From: an uncultured Mucispirillum sp.
GTDB taxonomy: Bacteria > Chrysiogenota > Deferribacteres > Deferribacterales > Mucispirillaceae
Length of the DNA: 10,506 nt
Assembly: GCA_945947845.1 (NCBI GenBank)
Contig: CAMEZN010000025.1
Coordinates: 1 to 10,506 of the forward strand
Direction: 5' to 3'
The notes under the pieces were generated by a model. It was given only the letters and a program-made list of their open reading frames with translations. It was not told the origin of the DNA and did no database searches. Shown in pieces: positions 1 through 5,770 of the stretch; position 1 is the stretch's first letter; the number at the start of each line of letters is the position of its first letter. Both the position numbers and the translations under genes were made by a program.

Positions 1-108
1 AGGACTCATAAGCGTTTAATCGATATATTTGAGTATAACCCTCAAACAATCGATGCACTTAAGAATCTTGAGCTATCTGCGGGCATAGACGTAGAGATTA
101 AACTCTAA
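1..108 (+). CDS. rpsJ: 30S ribosomal protein S10, C-terminal end (partial)
   Basis: The window opens inside this gene; 35 codons and a TAA stop are present. The reading begins [12 protein letters not shown] and ends GIDVEIKL, which matches the conserved end of S10 (RTHKRLIDI near the start of the segment, VDVEIKL-type C-terminus). S10 is a small-subunit protein and also the NusE transcription antitermination factor. The next gene, rplC, starts 15 nt downstream, the canonical first step of the S10 operon (rpsJ-rplC). The 5' part lies outside the window, so promoter and start cannot be judged. The identification rests on the conserved motifs and the neighbour and is very secure. Confidence 0.95.
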   Translation, partial: RTHKRLIDIFEYNPQTIDALKNLELSAGIDVEIKL

Positions 109-123
109 TAAAGGCAGGAATAA

Positions 124-762
124 ATGGCAAAGGGAATTATCGGTAAAAAAATCGGAATGACACAAGTATTTTCTGATAACGGGGCGGTTATTCCGGTTAC
201 GGTTGTACAAGCAGGCCCATGTGTCGTTGTACAGAAAAAAACCGTTGAATCTGATGGCTATAATGCTATACAAATCGGGTTCGAAGAGATACTCTCAGAA
301 AAGAAAGTTAATAAACCTATGGCTGGACATTTCAAAAAAGCAGATGTTAAGCCAATGAAATATCTTCGTGAAGTTCGTGTTGATGCTATTGATGACTACA
401 ATGTAGGCCAAACAATCAGCACAGAAATCTTTGCAGAAGGCGACTTAGTTGATATCCAAGGCGTAACAATAGGTAAAGGTTTCGCTGGTGGTATGAAACG
501 CTGGAACTTAGCAGGTGGCCCTGGCGGTCACGGTTCAGGCTTTCACCGTAGACTTGGTTCTATAGGTATGAGAGAATGGCCTGCAGAAGTAAACAAAGGT
601 AAAAAAATGGCTGGTCACTTAGGTGTGGAAACTGTTACAACTCAAAGATTAAAAGTTGTAAAAGTTATGCCTGAAAAAAATGTTATACTTGTTCAAGGCT
701 CTGTTCCGGGTCATAAAAACGGTATAGTATACATTAAAGAAACAGCTAAACCAAAAAGATAG
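124..762 (+). CDS. rplC: 50S ribosomal protein L3
   Basis: Complete 212-residue L3, close to the family length (about 210). L3 binds 23S rRNA early in assembly and extends a loop towards the peptidyl transferase centre. Visible family marks are the N-terminal [25 protein letters not shown] (about 117-128), and the loop [13 protein letters not shown] (about 136-148) followed by [10 protein letters not shown] (158-167). The ATG at 124 follows AAGG at 111-114 and AGGA at 116-119. One oddity is the tip of the loop: the E. coli QNQTP, which includes the Gln methylated by PrmB, is MREWP here (149-153), and the usual HRxPGSIG has Leu for Pro. Codon choice is richer in G/C than in the rest of the window, as expected for a highly expressed gene. 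A terminator follows directly, where rplD would be expected. Confidence 0.97.
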   Translation: MAKGIIGKKIGMTQVFSDNGAVIPVTVVQAGPCVVVQKKTVESDGYNAIQIGFEEILSEKKVNKPMAGHFKKADVKPMKYLREVRVDAIDDYNVGQTISTEIFAEGDLVDIQGVTIGKGFAGGMKRWNLAGGPGGHGSGFHRRLGSIGMREWPAEVNKGKKMAGHLGVETVTTQRLKVVKVMPEKNVILVQGSVPGHKNGIVYIKETAKPKR

Positions 763-786
763 TTTATTACATAAGCTATACATATC

Positions 787-818
787 AAGCCTCTCATATA
801 TCTATGGGAGGCTTTTTT
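787..818 (+). terminator. Rho-independent terminator after rplC
   Basis: A 9-bp stem (AAGCCTCTC at 787-795 against GGGAGGCTT at 806-814, one G-T pair) encloses a 10-nt AT-rich loop and runs into six T residues (813-818). It starts 24 nt after the rplC stop. This is a textbook intrinsic terminator for the + strand and implies that transcription of the ribosomal operon ends after L3. Confidence 0.9.
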
Positions 819-1173
819 ATTATTAAAATTTTACTAAAATCTTAAACTAAATTTAGAGCATAATGTTAATATATTTTAATAAAATTGTATCAATAAGTTA
901 AATTGATGAGCATATTATGGCAGACATTTAAAAAATATAATTGTAATGCTTATAGATAGTAATATATTTTAAAAAATATTATCTGGTTATATGATTATGA
1001 TTATTTATTAAATATTATATTTATTTTATATGTATAATAAATGATTAAAACTAATATATAGTAGTTAGAAAATATAATGAAATAAAGATAGTAAGATAAT
1101 AAATTTAAATTAAATTAAAATAAAATAAAATAAAATAAAAGTATTGTATGATAAAAAGAGTTAACTATCTCGT
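819..1173. other. AT-rich intergenic stretch without a recognisable gene
   Basis: No ORF with a plausible ribosome binding site is seen on either strand. The stretch is almost pure A/T, with short chance palindromes and a run of five TAAAA units (1116-1140). It lies between two transcription ends, the rplC terminator and the leftward terminator at 1174-1199, so it is probably not transcribed strongly. I see no tRNA, IS end or CRISPR repeat. Confidence 0.6.
1116..1140. repeat. TAAAA pentanucleotide tandem repeat (5 copies)
   Basis: Five perfect consecutive TAAAA units, flanked on the left by a TAAAT variant. Short tandem repeats of this type can change copy number by slippage. Here the repeat sits in intergenic DNA, downstream of a leftward terminator and far from any promoter I can identify, so no switching role is evident. 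Confidence 0.75.
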
Positions 1174-1199
1174 AAAAAAAGCAGGTTTTATTAACCTGC
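1174..1199 (-). terminator. Leftward Rho-independent terminator
   Basis: Read on the - strand: a perfect 7-bp stem (GCAGGTT at 1181-1187 with AACCTGC at 1193-1199), a 5-nt loop, then seven T residues (complement of the A-run 1174-1180). It can end the small transcription unit that begins near 1322 and also read-through from the large lipoprotein gene, whose stop lies about 340 nt upstream with no nearer terminator visible. Confidence 0.8.
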
Positions 1200-1285
1200 A
1201 AAAATAGTCTTAAAATAAGAATATGAGTTACAAACTCATAATAATGTATCATTATTTTTTTAATAAAATTGAGTATAAAAAATTA

Positions 1286-1297
1286 TTAAATAAACAT
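1286..1297 (-). CDS. Possible three-codon minigene (Met-Phe-Ile)
   Basis: An ATG six bases after a full GGAGG Shine-Dalgarno is followed by only two sense codons (TTT, ATT) and TAA. The ribosome binding site is the best in the whole non-coding region, which suggests real initiation. It may be a minigene, a leader ORF, or what is left of a gene broken by mutation. No function is assigned. Confidence 0.25.
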   Translation of the reverse strand: MFI

Positions 1298-1328
1298 TTT
1301 ATACCTCCATATATTTAATTATAATAAT

Positions 1329-1357
1329 AATGTAATAATATAACTTAATTATGTCAA
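1329..1357 (-). promoter_or_regulatory. Sigma70-type promoter for the small transcription unit
   Basis: On the - strand a perfect -35 box TTGACA (complement of 1352-1357) is separated by 17 bp from TACATT (complement of 1329-1334), a 4/6 match to the -10 consensus. The predicted start is near 1322. In such AT-rich DNA a -10 alone means little, but a perfect -35 at ideal spacing before a perfect Shine-Dalgarno is notable. Confidence 0.5.
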
Positions 1358-1540
1358 TATTAAATGTTGAAAATATCTTTGATAAAATGCTGTAATAATA
1401 TGTAGTAGTTTTCTTATATATATAAAGGCTTCCATAAAGATTTTTTTATCAGCTATTTAAAGTATGTTTTAAATTAATTTAAACCAATATAGAAACCAAG
1501 CAACCGATACAATAAGCAAACAAACTGTAACTATATTTTA
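1358..1540. other. AT-rich 3' region of the lipoprotein gene
   Basis: This stretch lies between the lipoprotein stop and the small promoter at 1329-1357. I find no ORF with a ribosome binding site and no intrinsic terminator. A 16-bp perfect palindrome, TTTAAATTAATTTAAA (1468-1483), is present, but it is all A/T and may be chance. The lipoprotein mRNA probably continues through here to the terminator at 1174. Confidence 0.5.
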
Positions 1541-4474
1541 TTAATATTCTTCATCATATTCTTCATATTCTTCATTTTCTCTTTCAATTAAAGATTCTTC
1601 AAATAATGTATACCATAATGGCTCATTATTTTCTAACCCTGAATTTAAAAAGATGTTAGACATATATTCAACATTTGAAGTATCCCAGTTACTAATATCC
1701 TGATTAAAAGATGATGCACCTTCAAACATAGAAGTCATATCTGTCACATTTGATACATTCCAGCTGCTTATATCTTCATTAAATGTATCATTATTCATAA
1801 ACCATCTTCTCATTGTAGTAATATTTGATACTTCCCAGTTACCTATTCCATCAAAAGAATTTAAGTTTATTGATTCTCCTAGGTCAAAAGCATAATGAGT
1901 ATCAATATTAAAAGCAGATACAAAATATATTTCTTTCATATAAAAATAATCAAGCAGCGGAGTGTATACAATATCATCACCTATAACTCTTACTTTTTCA
2001 TTTTTAAATAAAAGAATAGTGCCATTATTTATATTCCATAAAGGTTTATTATTTTCCATAGCAGACCCTGTAAAAATATCTCTGTATAACACATTATCTC
2101 CTAAATTCCAGTTAGAAATATTTTGATTAAAACTTTCTGCATTTTGAAACATACCATGAATAATTTTAATACTGTAAAGCTTCCATTTATTTAATGGCTG
2201 GTTAAAACTTTTTGCACCAGCAAACATATTTGTCATATCTTCTACTTTTTCAACATTCCACTTATTTAATGGATTATTAAACTTTAAAGCATGAGCAAAC
2301 ATACCGTGCATAGTTATAACATTTTCAGTATTCCATGAATTTATATTCTGATTAAAGTTTTCTGCACATGCAAACATTGCAGACATATCAAGACAGTTTT
2401 TTGTTTCCCATTTATTAAGTTTCTGGTTAAAAGATTTTGCATTAAAAAACATACCCCGCATATCCATTACTTTTTTTGTATTCCAGTTGTTAATATTTTG
2501 GTTAAATTGTTCTGCACCTGAAAAAGCAGCAGTCATCACAGTAATATTTTCAGTATTCCATTTATTTAGTGGCTGATTAAAAGATTTTGCATTTTCAAAA
2601 GCAGATTGAAGGCTGTTTACATTCTGAATATCCCATGTATTGATATTTTGATTAAAACTTTCTGCACCTGAAAAAATAAATGCCATATTAGTAACATTTT
2701 CAGTATTCCACTTATCAAGTGGCTGATTGAAAACTTTTGCATTTTTAAATAAAGCATTCATATCGGTGATACTGCCTGTATCCCAGTTATTAATATTCTG
2801 ATTAAAGCTTTTAGCACCATTAAACATTTCAGCAATATAAGTTACATTGTTTATTTTCCACTTATCAAGTGGCTGGTTGAAAACTTTTGCATTTTTAAAT
2901 AAAGAATTCATATTAATAATTTTACTTGTATCCCAGTTATTAATATTTTGATTAAAGCTTTCAGCACCATTAAACATTTCAGAAATATCTGTTACATTAT
3001 TTATTTTCCACTTATCAAGTGGCTGGTTAAATACTTTTGCATTTTTAAATAAAGCATTCATATTAGTAATTTTACTTGTATCCCAGCTATTAATATTTTG
3101 GTTAAAGTTTTCAGCACCATTAAACATATTATCCATAATTTTTACATTAGAAGTATTCCAGAAGCTTATATTACCATTAAATAAGAAAGCTCCTTGAAAC
3201 ATTTTACCCATATTTTCCACACTAGAAGTATTCCATTTACCTATATCAGAATTAAAATTTACAGCATATCTAAACATATTTGCCATATTATTAACTTTGG
3301 AAGTATCCCAGTTGCTTAAATCTGCATTAAAAGAAGAAGCGCCTTCAAACATAGATAACATATTTTCTACATTAGCAACATTCCATTTACCTATATCACT
3401 GTTAAATAATTTTGCCCCAAAGAACATTTTTTTCATATTTTCAACTTTTGATGTATCCCACAAATTAATATCCTGCTGAAATGACTGTGCACCATAAAAC
3501 ATTTCACTCATATATTTTACATTAGAAGTATTCCAGTTATTAAGACAGGCATCAAATGAAGCTGCATTTTTAAACATTGCTTCCATGGTAACCACACTAG
3601 AAGTATCCCATGTGCTGATATCCTGATTAAAATCAGAAACATTTTCAAACATTCTAGACATATCAATTACATTAGATGTATTCCAGTGTTCAATGTTTGG
3701 TATTTTCCCAGTATATCCAGAAAACATTTCAGACATATTATATACATATGATGTATCCCATAATTCTATACCGCTTAGGTCTTTTCTGTTAGTCATTCCA
3801 TCTTTAAATAGACGAATTAAAATATCAACATTGATAATATCAATATCTCCTAGATAAATATCTTCATTATTAATTAATTCTTCCAGCTCTTCTCTATTTT
3901 GCGGAGTATATTTTATGTCCGGGTCATTATCAAAAAACCAAGCAGGAGTTTTATGTTCAATTGGTGTTCCTTCAAACATATTGTGCATAAACTTTACATG
4001 AGATGTATCCCATGTTTCAATACCATCAAAGTTCTGCCTTTTAATATCTTTAAAGATATAAGCAAGGTTTGATATTCTGCTTATATTTATTAATGCAAGA
4101 TTAATGTTTTCATTTTTTAAAAGAGCTCTTAATTCAGCTCTGTTTTTTGGAAAGAACATTTTACCTTTTTTAAAATCATGGAAAATTTCAATATTATTTA
4201 TGATATCATCATCAGATACATTTACATCATCTAGTTTTGGTTTATTATTATATAATTGTTCTTTTATGTTTGCTTTTTGAGCTGTTCCTATTTGATAGAC
4301 TTTTTCTGGATATGTGTTTTCTAAAATTAAATCATTTTGATTTGTGAGGTTTTGCTCTTTATTTTCCTGTATGTTTTTATTATCTGGTATATTTATTTCA
4401 TTTGTATTGCTTTTAGTGCAGCCAGCAATAAATAAAAAAGATATAAAGATAGTAATTAAAATAATTTTATTCAT
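1541..4474 (-). CDS. BspA-family (DUF285) repeat surface lipoprotein, 977 aa
   Basis: The signal peptide ends in a lipobox, FIAGC, with Cys19 as the predicted lipidated residue. An Asn/Lys-rich linker (about 20-90) follows. Two diverged modules of the type PKNRxELxxL...GIExWDTS (about 109-180 and 191-255) precede 21 uninterrupted 25-residue repeats (residues 282-806; pattern FNQxIxxWDTSxVxxMxxMFxxAxx). After a spacer there are further repeats (about 870-955) ending in an ENNEPLW cap, and an acidic Glu/Tyr tail. These are DUF285/BspA-type, treponemal-style leucine-rich repeats; relatives act in adhesion and host contact, but the partner here is unknown. The ATG follows AAGGT (complement of 4481-4485) by 6 nt. 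The gene is single, with its own promoter, and unrelated to its neighbours. Cell-surface location is inferred from the lipobox and family. Confidence 0.9.
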   Translation of the reverse strand: MNKIILITIFISFLFIAGCTKSNTNEINIPDNKNIQENKEQNLTNQNDLILENTYPEKVYQIGTAQKANIKEQLYNNKPKLDDVNVSDDDIINNIEIFHDFKKGKMFFPKNRAELRALLKNENINLALINISRISNLAYIFKDIKRQNFDGIETWDTSHVKFMHNMFEGTPIEHKTPAWFFDNDPDIKYTPQNREELEELINNEDIYLGDIDIINVDILIRLFKDGMTNRKDLSGIELWDTSYVYNMSEMFSGYTGKIPNIEHWNTSNVIDMSRMFENVSDFNQDISTWDTSSVVTMEAMFKNAASFDACLNNWNTSNVKYMSEMFYGAQSFQQDINLWDTSKVENMKKMFFGAKLFNSDIGKWNVANVENMLSMFEGASSFNADLSNWDTSKVNNMANMFRYAVNFNSDIGKWNTSSVENMGKMFQGAFLFNGNISFWNTSNVKIMDNMFNGAENFNQNINSWDTSKITNMNALFKNAKVFNQPLDKWKINNVTDISEMFNGAESFNQNINNWDTSKIINMNSLFKNAKVFNQPLDKWKINNVTYIAEMFNGAKSFNQNINNWDTGSITDMNALFKNAKVFNQPLDKWNTENVTNMAFIFSGAESFNQNINTWDIQNVNSLQSAFENAKSFNQPLNKWNTENITVMTAAFSGAEQFNQNINNWNTKKVMDMRGMFFNAKSFNQKLNKWETKNCLDMSAMFACAENFNQNINSWNTENVITMHGMFAHALKFNNPLNKWNVEKVEDMTNMFAGAKSFNQPLNKWKLYSIKIIHGMFQNAESFNQNISNWNLGDNVLYRDIFTGSAMENNKPLWNINNGTILLFKNEKVRVIGDDIVYTPLLDYFYMKEIYFVSAFNIDTHYAFDLGESINLNSFDGIGNWEVSNITTMRRWFMNNDTFNEDISSWNVSNVTDMTSMFEGASSFNQDISNWDTSNVEYMSNIFLNSGLENNEPLWYTLFEESLIERENEEYEEYDEEY
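2057..3631 (-). repeat. Coding tandem array: 21 repeats of 75 bp
   Basis: Each 75-bp unit encodes one 25-residue DUF285 repeat beginning at the Phe of FNQ. The units run without interruption through residues 282-806. Conserved positions are F1, N2, W8, T10, M19-F20 and A23 or a small residue. From repeat 9 onward the units alternate between an FNQNIN type and an FNQPLxKW type, so the true period there is 150 bp. Confidence 0.9.
2657..3106 (-). repeat. Three near-identical 150-bp tandem blocks inside the array
   Basis: Blocks at 3106-2957, 2956-2807 and 2806-2657 each encode an FNQNIN...FKNAKV unit plus an FNQPLDKW unit. The first two differ at six of 50 residues. On the + strand the segment CCACTTATCAAGTGGCTG recurs at 2708, 2858 and 3008, exactly 150 bp apart. 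This is the least diverged part of the gene and so probably the most recent expansion. Confidence 0.85.
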
Positions 4475-4504
4475 ATAGGCACCTTACAAAAAAATAATTA
4501 TTGC

Positions 4505-4533
4505 ATCATATATGATTACTGTAATTTTAACAA
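4505..4533 (-). promoter_or_regulatory. Promoter of the BspA-type lipoprotein gene
   Basis: On the - strand, TTGTTA (complement of 4528-4533) and TATGAT (complement of 4505-4510, 5/6 match) are spaced by exactly 17 bp. The predicted start is near 4498, giving a 5' leader of about 24 nt that contains the AAGGT Shine-Dalgarno. Confidence 0.55.
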
Positions 4534-4560
4534 TTAATTTTTATATATTATTAAATTAAA

Positions 4561-4591
4561 AAAATAAATAAACTGGCAGAAAATCTGCCAG
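4561..4591 (-). terminator. Terminator of the two-gene phage-like cassette
   Basis: A perfect 8-bp stem (CTGGCAGA at 4573-4580, TCTGCCAG at 4584-4591) with a 3-nt loop. Read on the - strand it is followed by a T-rich tail (complement of about 4555-4572). It lies 9 nt past the stop codon of the frame-shifted end of the second cassette gene (4601-4603), which supports that stop as the original gene end. Confidence 0.8.
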
Positions 4592-4600
4592 CTCAATAAT

Positions 4601-4708
4601 TTAAAATAAGTTTTTTATAAAGCCTTTTGTAAAGCTTGATGATAAATCTGATACAATACCTTTTTGGTCTGTGCCATAACTGTATCCTAATAATTTTATT
4701 TGGTCATT
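4601..4708 (-). pseudogene. Out-of-frame 3' end of the second cassette gene
   Basis: A reading frame open from 4708 to a TAA at 4603-4601 encodes 35 residues (NDQIKLLGYSYGTD...KGFIKNLF). It has no start codon or ribosome binding site of its own. It lies one base out of phase with the 103-codon ORF upstream. Removing one A from the five-A run at 4707-4711 joins the two as ...YPVE-NDQIKLLGYSYG..., a 137-residue protein ending just before the terminator. The amino-acid composition looks coding. It may be a true frameshift mutation, a sequencing error in the homopolymer, or less likely +1 recoding. Confidence 0.55.
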
Positions 4709-5015
4709 TTTCTACTGGATAATCCTTATTATCAGTAATATTTACGATACCACCTGCATAAGTAGCAAAGACAGCATTTTTACCTTGATATTCAACATTA
4801 AAAAGCCTTGTAAAATTTTTATCATTAAAAGTATTTACAGCTTTATATACTGGTGAACCTTGAAAGGTATTAGTATCTTCATTATAAATAACCCCTGAAA
4901 TACTGCAAGCCTGATTATCTTTAATATATTCACCGCTTATTGTATTACACATACCACCTATTGGTTTATAAAGTTTAACTATACTGTTTTTTGAATGATG
5001 AGATGATTTTTTCAT
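4704..5015 (-). CDS. Phage tail/nozzle-like protein, N-terminal part (frameshifted)
   Basis: 103 residues as read, 137 if the downstream frame is joined. The pattern KLYKPIGGMCN, then SGVIYNEDTNTFQGSPVYK, then NVEYQGKNAVFATYAGGIVNITD resembles the opening of phage tail or nozzle proteins of the beta-propeller kind, where a run like 'N-V-x-D-x-G-x-x-x-x-R-P-G-Y' precedes repeated strands. Those proteins are far longer, so this is a short form or remnant. The resemblance is by eye only and weak. Its ATG overlaps the stop of the upstream gene (ATGA), and its own Shine-Dalgarno is poor, so translation is probably coupled. No signal peptide or membrane segment is seen. The gene ends at TGA directly after an A-run, where a frameshift is suspected. 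Confidence 0.5.
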   Translation of the reverse strand: MKKSSHHSKNSIVKLYKPIGGMCNTISGEYIKDNQACSISGVIYNEDTNTFQGSPVYKAVNTFNDKNFTRLFNVEYQGKNAVFATYAGGIVNITDNKDYPVEK

Positions 5016-5569
5016 AAATAGTATCCATTATATCTTTTAAGCTGATATATGCTGTTATTGTTAAGAGCAGTTTTGATTATTAAAGATGAAAGCTGCATAA
5101 GTTCATTTTTTTCATTTTCCATATTAAATTCTAACCTTGAAAGAGCTCTTATCACAGCATTATTATAAAGATATTCTATGTATGCAGCTGGAAGATTTAT
5201 ATTATCTTTAATGCCATACCTTTCAAACTCTTTAATATAATATATCTCTGCATTTGTGCATGGAAGAATAATATTATTATTAAGAATATAGTATCCATAA
5301 GATAAGTCAGTTATATCTTTCAATGGAATTTCATTTTTATGGTTTGTTATTTTATATATTTTAAGCATATCTTCTGGAACAGGGCAAATTGAAGCAGCAG
5401 AAAGAAGATATGTTATATTAAACTGCACATTGTTAGAAAGCAGCAGTATTTCAAGCATAGATAATCCTTCATAAATATATGATACAAGTTCATCATCTTG
5501 AAATTCAAAGGCTGTTTGGTCATTTATTTTTATACGGATTCTATCAATTAGATTTTGCATATTTGTCAT
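5012..5569 (-). CDS. Phage head-tail adaptor-like protein
   Basis: 185 residues. The N-terminal helix MQNLIDRIRIKIND followed by FxDDELVSYIYEGLSMLEI, a middle region with CPVPEDMLKIYKI, and a C-terminal helical part LPAAYIEYLYNNAVIRALSRLE match the general plan of phage adaptor/connector proteins: an early 'dLi.ri...L.D.....w.D.ELl.yln.g' motif, 'P.dvl.i..v' strands, and a closing 'lP..y...l..yA..rAl' helix. Such proteins sit between portal and tail. The start at 5569 follows AAGGAG (complement of 5577-5582) by 7 nt. It leads a two-gene unit with its own promoter and terminator, with no portal, capsid, terminase or integrase nearby, so a phage remnant or domesticated unit is likely. The family call is inference from visible pattern. 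Confidence 0.55.
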   Translation of the reverse strand: MTNMQNLIDRIRIKINDQTAFEFQDDELVSYIYEGLSMLEILLLSNNVQFNITYLLSAASICPVPEDMLKIYKITNHKNEIPLKDITDLSYGYYILNNNIILPCTNAEIYYIKEFERYGIKDNINLPAAYIEYLYNNAVIRALSRLEFNMENEKNELMQLSSLIIKTALNNNSIYQLKRYNGYYL

Positions 5570-5601
5570 ATTTTAGCTCCTTTAAGTAATCTATCAGCTA
5601 T

Positions 5602-5630
5602 AATATATTTTATAAAAACTTATATGTCCG
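5602..5630 (-). promoter_or_regulatory. Promoter of the phage-like cassette, overlapping TGTCCG repeats
   Basis: On the - strand CGGACA (complement of 5625-5630; 4/6 match to -35) lies 17 bp from TATATT (complement of 5602-5607; 5/6 match to -10), with a start near 5595. The -35 box is itself one of two TGTCCG copies read on the + strand (5625-5630 and 5634-5639), offset by 9 bp, so a repressor could bind there. Confidence 0.4.
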
Positions 5631-5667
5631 TTTTGTCCGAAAAGTCATAAAATCAAAAATATATGGT

Positions 5668-5673
5668 TATAAT
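5668..5673 (+). promoter_or_regulatory. Possible -10 box for the ispG-tro operon
   Basis: A perfect TATAAT lies 98 bp before the ispG start, but no convincing -35 box is found 16-18 bp upstream of it. A second candidate pair, TTGCTT with TAGAGT (about 5710-5740, 18-bp spacing), is also weak. The operon start must lie between 5583 and 5760, but the exact promoter cannot be chosen from sequence alone. Confidence 0.25.
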
Positions 5674-5770
5674 AAATAGATGAAAGTATTTTTTAAAATA
5701 ATTAAATAGTTGCTTTTAACTGCATATCTATGGTAGAGTATAAAAATTATAATTATATAAAGGTAAATAG

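Larger units (their letters stand above)
1174..1322 (-). ncRNA. Candidate small RNA or leader-type transcript (about 150 nt)
   Basis: The - strand shows a complete small transcription unit: promoter at 1329-1357, predicted start near 1322, Shine-Dalgarno GGAGGT (complement of 1303-1308), a three-codon ORF ATG TTT ATT TAA (1297-1286), two adjacent hairpins, and the terminator at 1174-1199. The hairpins are CATTATT/AATAATG (arms 1250-1256 and 1240-1246, 3-nt loop) and TATGAGTT/AACTCATA (arms 1222-1229 and 1233-1240, 3-nt loop). The sequence elements are directly visible; that they form a functional RNA is inference. Alternatives are the 3' UTR of the upstream lipoprotein mRNA, or the remnant of a lost small gene. 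No Rfam family is recognised. On the + strand the same paired hairpins run into seven T residues (1255-1261) and could terminate rightward transcription. Confidence 0.35.

Noticed and set aside
1115..1252. Leftward ORF of about 45 codons starting at the ATG at 1252-1250
   Set aside because: It runs through both hairpins, the terminator and the TAAAA repeat, has no Shine-Dalgarno, and encodes a low-complexity Phe/Leu/Tyr-rich string, so it is probably chance.
1468..1483. 16-bp perfect palindrome TTTAAATTAATTTAAA
   Set aside because: Made only of A and T in an extremely AT-rich stretch, with no partner site or promoter; expected by chance.
3297..3479. 60-codon + strand ORF opposite the lipoprotein gene
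   Set aside because: Mirror of the repeat-coding strand with no ribosome binding site; the same holds for short ORFs opposite rplC, ispG, troA and troC.
2057..3631. Regularly spaced repeats resembling an array such as CRISPR
   Set aside because: The 75-bp period lies in one open reading frame, conserves protein positions rather than identical direct repeats with unique spacers, and encodes DUF285 repeats.
5680..5709. Nine-codon leader ORF (MKVFFKIIK) before ispG, within a repeated AAATAGATGAAA word
   Set aside because: There is no Shine-Dalgarno and no attenuator hairpin follows. The 12-bp match between 5674-5685 and the ispG start (5765-5776) is short and AT-rich.
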